From HGM04593 sp045588485 (lineage in GTDB: Bacteria; Bacteroidota; Bacteroidia; Bacteroidales; Bacteroidaceae), in NCBI GenBank assembly GCA_045588485.1, contig JAZNEI010000041.1:1-7378 (forward strand): a stretch of 7,378 bases of DNA, read 5' to 3'. The notes under the pieces are model-generated. The model had not been told where the DNA came from and made no database searches. It saw only the letters and a list, made by a program, of their open reading frames with translations. Position 1 is the first letter of the stretch. The number at the start of each line of letters is the position of its first letter. Below, piece after piece: positions 4,200 through 7,378 of this stretch. Made by a program: the position numbers and the translations under genes.

Positions 4200-5128
4200 T
4201 AGGTAAAATCAAGAAGGGAAAATCCTTTGGCGGATGCATACGCTATGTGATGGGTAAAGACAATGCCGAAATCATTGCATCTGACGGTGTTTTGCTCGGA
4301 ACAAACAAGGAGATGATTGATAGTTTCAACTGTCAACGCCTCTTAAATCCGAAGATTAAGCAACCGTTAGGACACATTGCACTTAGTTTTAAGCCCGAAG
4401 ATGCACCACGATTAACCGATGAGTTTATGGCCAAAATCGCTTTGGAGTATATGGAACTGATGGGCATTAAGAACACCCAATTCATCTTGGTAAGGCATCA
4501 TAACACCGACAATCCGCATTGTCATTTGGTCTATAATCGCATCAACTACGATGGTAAAGTAATCTCCTCGCAGAACGATTTTAAGCGAAACGAGATTGCA
4601 ACAAAGAAACTAAAAGACAAATACGGATTGACCTACGCGGAGGATAAGAGCAAGACCAATGTGCAGAAACTCCACGATCCTGAACGGGTGAAGTACGAGA
4701 TTCATAATGCTGTTAAGGCTGCATTGAAACGGAGTCGGACATGGTGGGATTTGGGTAGCCAACTGCAAAAGCAAGGCATAGGTATGACCTTCAAGATTAA
4801 CCGAAGAACGGGTAAAAATGAGGGATTGAGTTTTACCAAAGACGGTTACACTTTCAAGGCTTCCGATGTGAGCAGACAGTTCAGCTATTCAAAACTTAAC
4901 GCTCAATTAAGTTGGGATATGCCGAAAAAGCAGGCCGAAATAGAGCCTAAACAGCGACCGATAAGGCAAGAAGCAGAGCAAAATTATAGTGTTACGGATA
5001 ACCTTATTGAGGGCAATGGATTAGGTTTATTGACTCCATCGGATGCTCCACCAGAGGATGAGCAAGTACCTTCTTGGCAGAAAAAGAAGAAGGACAAGAA
5101 GAAAAAGAATCAAGGAATAAGATTCTAA
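4196..5128 (+). CDS. mobB: Relaxase / mobilization nuclease (Relaxase family, MOBP-like)
   Basis: 310 residues from the ATG at 4196. It should nick one strand at oriT, stay covalently bound through a tyrosine, and lead the strand into a conjugation channel supplied by a helper. The N-terminus MIGKIKKGKSFGGCIRYVMG (1-20) carries the probable catalytic tyrosine Y17. Motif II-like GHIALSFKPEDA is at 59-70. Metal-binding motif III is RHHNTDNPHCHLVYNRI (100-116), with the histidine triad H101, H108 and H110; N103 sits where related proteins often have aspartate. The domain ends near residue 235; a Lys-rich tail (296-305) follows and may bind DNA. It overlaps mobC by four bases and is followed by a membrane protein after 35 bases. 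The exact MOB class is inferred, not tested. The symbol mobB follows Bacteroidetes usage. Confidence 0.92.
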   Translation: MIGKIKKGKSFGGCIRYVMGKDNAEIIASDGVLLGTNKEMIDSFNCQRLLNPKIKQPLGHIALSFKPEDAPRLTDEFMAKIALEYMELMGIKNTQFILVRHHNTDNPHCHLVYNRINYDGKVISSQNDFKRNEIATKKLKDKYGLTYAEDKSKTNVQKLHDPERVKYEIHNAVKAALKRSRTWWDLGSQLQKQGIGMTFKINRRTGKNEGLSFTKDGYTFKASDVSRQFSYSKLNAQLSWDMPKKQAEIEPKQRPIRQEAEQNYSVTDNLIEGNGLGLLTPSDAPPEDEQVPSWQKKKKDKKKKNQGIRF

Positions 5129-5163
5129 ACAAACAATTTTTTCACACTTAAAACAACATTGAT

Positions 5164-6003
5164 ATGAGTAATAAAAACTTTAACCACAACGACAATGAGT
5201 CGTTTATGGAAGGCATCTATGGATGCATGGAAAGAATCGAAGCTGGTATAATCGAATTGCAAAAATCTAAGCAAAGCGATAGCAGTTCGGTGAATGATAA
5301 CGGTGCTAATGATAAGTTAGTACAAGATTTAAAAGTTCTCATCAACGAGAACAATAAGCAAGGTGTTGAATACACAGAAGCTAAAATCAAGAAGTTTGCT
5401 TCTGCGGTTGTTGAACACCTGAATATCCTAAATGATAATTTCAAGGCTACAAAATCTGCAATGGTTAATACCCGAATATCAACGGAAATCTTAAATTCAT
5501 TGAATGAGATTAAGACCAGCCAAGAGCAAAAAACAGATGAAGTTAAGACACTTGTTCAGAAGCTGAAAACAACCATTGAGGATGGCGTTCATAATTTCAA
5601 ACACCATAGAATTGGTTTTGAAACACCGTTTGTCTGTTGGACTATTGTGATAGAAACAGCTTTGATTTTGGGGCTATTTACTTGGATAATTATATCAGAG
5701 AAGCCCAACCAAGACCGCATTGATAACGACCTCAAATATCGTTACATTAAAATGAAAGGCGATGCTTCAGCAGAACAAATCGCCACATTGGAGGATATCT
5801 TCGAACTCAACAGAGATAACCAAAAGATTGAGCAGATGCGAGAAGATGTAGAGACCTACGAAGAGGCTGTCCGCAAACAAGTAGCCCTCACCGAGCAAGC
5901 ACGCCTAAAAGAGCAAGCGGCAAAGGAACAGGAAAGCAAAGCCAAGTCCATCAAGGAGAAGCAAGAGCCAAAGGATAACCCAAACAAAAAATCAAAACCG
6001 TGA
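5164..6003 (+). CDS. Membrane-anchored coiled-coil protein of the mob module, function unknown
   Basis: 279 residues, no domain I recognise. The N-terminal 150 residues are hydrophilic and mostly helical, with heptad-like stretches (for example 19-34, 71-95, 106-137). A single membrane segment lies at about 156-178 (FVCWTIVIETALILGLFTWI). The C-terminal part is charged and helical with a probable coiled coil (205-265, rich in E, K, Q and A) and ends in a lysine/proline tail. There is no signal peptide. It sits between relaxase and integrase with a gap of four bases before the integrase ATG, so it is part of the same operon. A role in tethering the relaxosome to the membrane or to a helper's coupling protein is possible, but this is inference. 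Entry exclusion or a structural role would be alternatives. Confidence 0.75.
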   Translation: MSNKNFNHNDNESFMEGIYGCMERIEAGIIELQKSKQSDSSSVNDNGANDKLVQDLKVLINENNKQGVEYTEAKIKKFASAVVEHLNILNDNFKATKSAMVNTRISTEILNSLNEIKTSQEQKTDEVKTLVQKLKTTIEDGVHNFKHHRIGFETPFVCWTIVIETALILGLFTWIIISEKPNQDRIDNDLKYRYIKMKGDASAEQIATLEDIFELNRDNQKIEQMREDVETYEEAVRKQVALTEQARLKEQAAKEQESKAKSIKEKQEPKDNPNKKSKP

Positions 6004-6007
6004 GCCT

Positions 6008-7204
6008 ATGGCAAGTATCAAGGTAAAGTTTCGACCCTCGACAAATGAGAATAAGGAGGGAACAATCTATTATCAAATCATTCAGAATCGTGTAATCCGT
6101 CAATTAAAGACGGATTACCGACTCTTTATGCACGAATGGAATGAGGATAACAATGCTGTAATCGCCACTAATAGCAGCCAACAGCACTATCTACAATCCA
6201 TTGAGGAACGAATTGATTGGGATATTAAGCGACTACAATTCATCATCAACCAATTAGAGAATAAGCGAGTAAAATATACAGCCGATGATATTATTGATAC
6301 ATTTCAAAAGCAAGCCAATGAGCAATCGTTGTTCAATTTTATGCAGGGTGTTATTGCTCAACTTCAACAGATGGGTAAGCAACGAACATCGGAAACCTAT
6401 CGCTGCACTCTTAAAAGTTTTATGCAGTTTAGAGAGGATAAAGATGTGCTATTGGAAGATATTGATTCCGATTTAATGCTGATGTATGAGGCTTATTTGC
6501 GTAACAAAGGACTGACAAAGAACAGCACCTCATTCTATATGCGAATACTCCGAGCTGTATATAATCGTGCAGTTGAAAAGGATTTGACCACCAATCGAAA
6601 TCCCTTCAAACACGTTTATACGGCTATTGATAAAACGGTCAAGCGAGCAATCCCATTAAAGGCAATCAAGCATATTAAGAACCTCGACCTGTCATTGCAA
6701 CCATCATTGAACTTTGCCCGTGATATGTTCTTATTCTCGTTCTACACTCGTGGAATGTCATTCATTGATATGGCATATCTCAAGAAGAAAGACCTATCCA
6801 ATGGCATTCTTTCCTACCGCAGACGCAAGACCGGGCAACAACTCTTTATCCGTTGGGAAAAGTGTATGCAGGAGATAGTGGAGAAGTACAAGACTGATTA
6901 TAGCAGTCAGTATCTATTGCCTATCCTCAAATATCCATACGATAGAAATCAATATAAGAATATGCTTTATCGTACCAATAAGTCGCTTAAAGAGATAGCG
7001 AAAATGGTTGGGTTATCCATACCCTTAACCCTGTATGTTGCCCGTCATTCGTGGGCAAGCATTGCCAAGAGCAAGAATATTCCAATTTCAATCATAAGCG
7101 AAGGAATGGGACACGATTCAGAAATGACAACACAAATCTATTTGGCATCATTGGATAATGCCGTAGTCGATAGAGCAAACGCTCAGATATTAAAGGATTT
7201 GTAA
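6008..7204 (+). CDS. int: Tyrosine recombinase / integrase (Bacteroidetes type)
   Basis: 398 residues. It should catalyse integration and excision of the element. An arm-binding N-terminal domain (1-90: SIKVKFRPSTNENKEGTIYY, then the helix near 62-86) is followed by a SAM-like core-binding domain (105-205, with TSETYRCTLKSFMQFRED and LTKNSTSFYMRILRAVYNRA). The catalytic domain has R248 (FYTRGMSFIDMAYL), K274 (RRRKTG), Y343-x-x-R346 (LYVARHSWAS), H369 (GMGHDS) and the nucleophile Y378 (TTQIYLASLD). The usual HxxR histidine is tyrosine, a variant common among Bacteroidetes integrases. Length and domain order are complete. The gene is the last of the mob operon, four bases after the membrane-protein stop, and lies beside the candidate right end at 7262-7271. 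Confidence 0.94.
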   Translation: MASIKVKFRPSTNENKEGTIYYQIIQNRVIRQLKTDYRLFMHEWNEDNNAVIATNSSQQHYLQSIEERIDWDIKRLQFIINQLENKRVKYTADDIIDTFQKQANEQSLFNFMQGVIAQLQQMGKQRTSETYRCTLKSFMQFREDKDVLLEDIDSDLMLMYEAYLRNKGLTKNSTSFYMRILRAVYNRAVEKDLTTNRNPFKHVYTAIDKTVKRAIPLKAIKHIKNLDLSLQPSLNFARDMFLFSFYTRGMSFIDMAYLKKKDLSNGILSYRRRKTGQQLFIRWEKCMQEIVEKYKTDYSSQYLLPILKYPYDRNQYKNMLYRTNKSLKEIAKMVGLSIPLTLYVARHSWASIAKSKNIPISIISEGMGHDSEMTTQIYLASLDNAVVDRANAQILKDL

Positions 7205-7219
7205 GAAGTGAAGATGTTT

Positions 7220-7234
7220 AGCAAAAAGATTGCT
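7220..7234 (+). repeat. Weak hairpin AGCAA / TTGCT after the integrase
   Basis: AGCAA (7220-7224) pairs with TTGCT (7230-7234) around AAAGA, starting 16 bases after the integrase stop. Five weak pairs and no T-run; a terminator role is doubtful. Confidence 0.2.
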
Positions 7235-7261
7235 CTCTATGTAAGAGATACTTAATTTACT

Positions 7262-7271
7262 GCAAAATTAC
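7262..7271 (-). repeat. Candidate integrase core site, right end of element
   Basis: Plus-strand GCAAAATTAC, minus strand GTAATTTTGC, matches GTANNTTTGC and has the same orientation as the copy at 1532-1541. It lies 58 bases after the integrase stop. No promoter is required here, so unlike the left copy it cannot easily be explained as a -7 box. Confidence 0.5.
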
Positions 7272-7378
7272 GCAAAATAAAGCAACTAACACCATTTTGG
7301 AGCCAATAAAAAGCCTGACAGCCATATAATTGTGTGTAGTTGTTTAGCAAAAGCAGATAAGCAAAACGAAATACCGCC

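Larger units (their letters stand above)
1532..7271. mobile_element. Integrative mobilizable element (IME), proposed extent
   Basis: The block contains two helix-turn-helix regulators, a DUF3408-like protein, a candidate oriT, MobC, relaxase, a membrane protein and integrase, all needed for mobilization and site-specific integration. No coupling protein or secretion gene is present, so transfer needs a helper. That it is an IME-type module is well supported. The ends are inferred from the two GCAAANNTAC sites. If they are wrong the element may extend past either window edge and the AbiE operon could be its cargo. Confidence 0.6.
7215..7352. repeat. 12-base direct repeat TGTTTAGCAAAA and GCAAAA cluster
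   Basis: TGTTTAGCAAAA occurs at 7215-7226 and again at 7341-7352. The core GCAAAA is present five times in 150 bases, all in the same orientation (7221, 7262, 7272, 7347 and 7361). Repeated short motifs beside an integrase gene resemble arm-type integrase sites. If the element ends at 7262-7271 the second 12-mer would be outside it, which is a conflict. Confidence 0.5.

Noticed and set aside
7310..7378. tRNA gene as integration target
   Set aside because: No cloverleaf or T-arm pattern found near either proposed end.
1..7378. CRISPR array or tandem repeat array
   Set aside because: No regularly spaced repeats were seen in the window.

Overview
The window looks like DNA from a gut-type Bacteroidales (Bacteroides, Parabacteroides, Prevotella or a close relative). 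The signs are a -7 promoter element of the TAnnTTTG type, A-rich translation starts with few Shine-Dalgarno sequences, a DUF3408-type protein, a Bacteroidetes-type MobC/relaxase pair and a Bacteroidetes-type tyrosine recombinase. Genus assignment is inference.

Left part (1-1565, minus strand): a type IV toxin-antitoxin operon, AbiEi antitoxin (739-1503) followed by AbiEii nucleotidyltransferase toxin (746 down to the window edge, C-terminus missing). The two genes overlap by 8 bases. A good Bacteroidetes promoter sits 30 bases in front of the antitoxin.

Middle left (1648-2315, minus strand): two small paralogous helix-turn-helix proteins of the excisionase/MerR-like fold in tandem, probably regulators or directionality factors. 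They diverge from the mobilization genes across a 687-base gene-free region full of inverted repeats (2316-3002).

Right part (3003-7204, plus strand): a mobilization and integration module. It holds a DUF3408-like protein, a 339-base gene-free and very strongly folded region (candidate oriT or structured leader), a MobC-like accessory protein, a relaxase, a membrane-anchored coiled-coil protein of unknown function and a tyrosine integrase. The last four genes are tightly packed. No coupling protein or type IV secretion gene is present, so the element would be mobilizable (an IME) and depend on a helper element.

The most interesting observation concerns the ends. The ten-base pattern GCAAANNTAC (its complement GTANNTTTGC is the core-site consensus I recall for CTnDOT-family integrases) occurs only twice that I could find in the window. 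It lies at 1532-1541 and 7262-7271, in the same orientation, exactly flanking the regulator/mob/int block. This proposes a compact element of about 5.7 kb inserted inside the promoter of the AbiE operon, so AbiE may be flanking DNA rather than cargo and its promoter may be a product of the insertion. This rests on a short motif and has not been tested.
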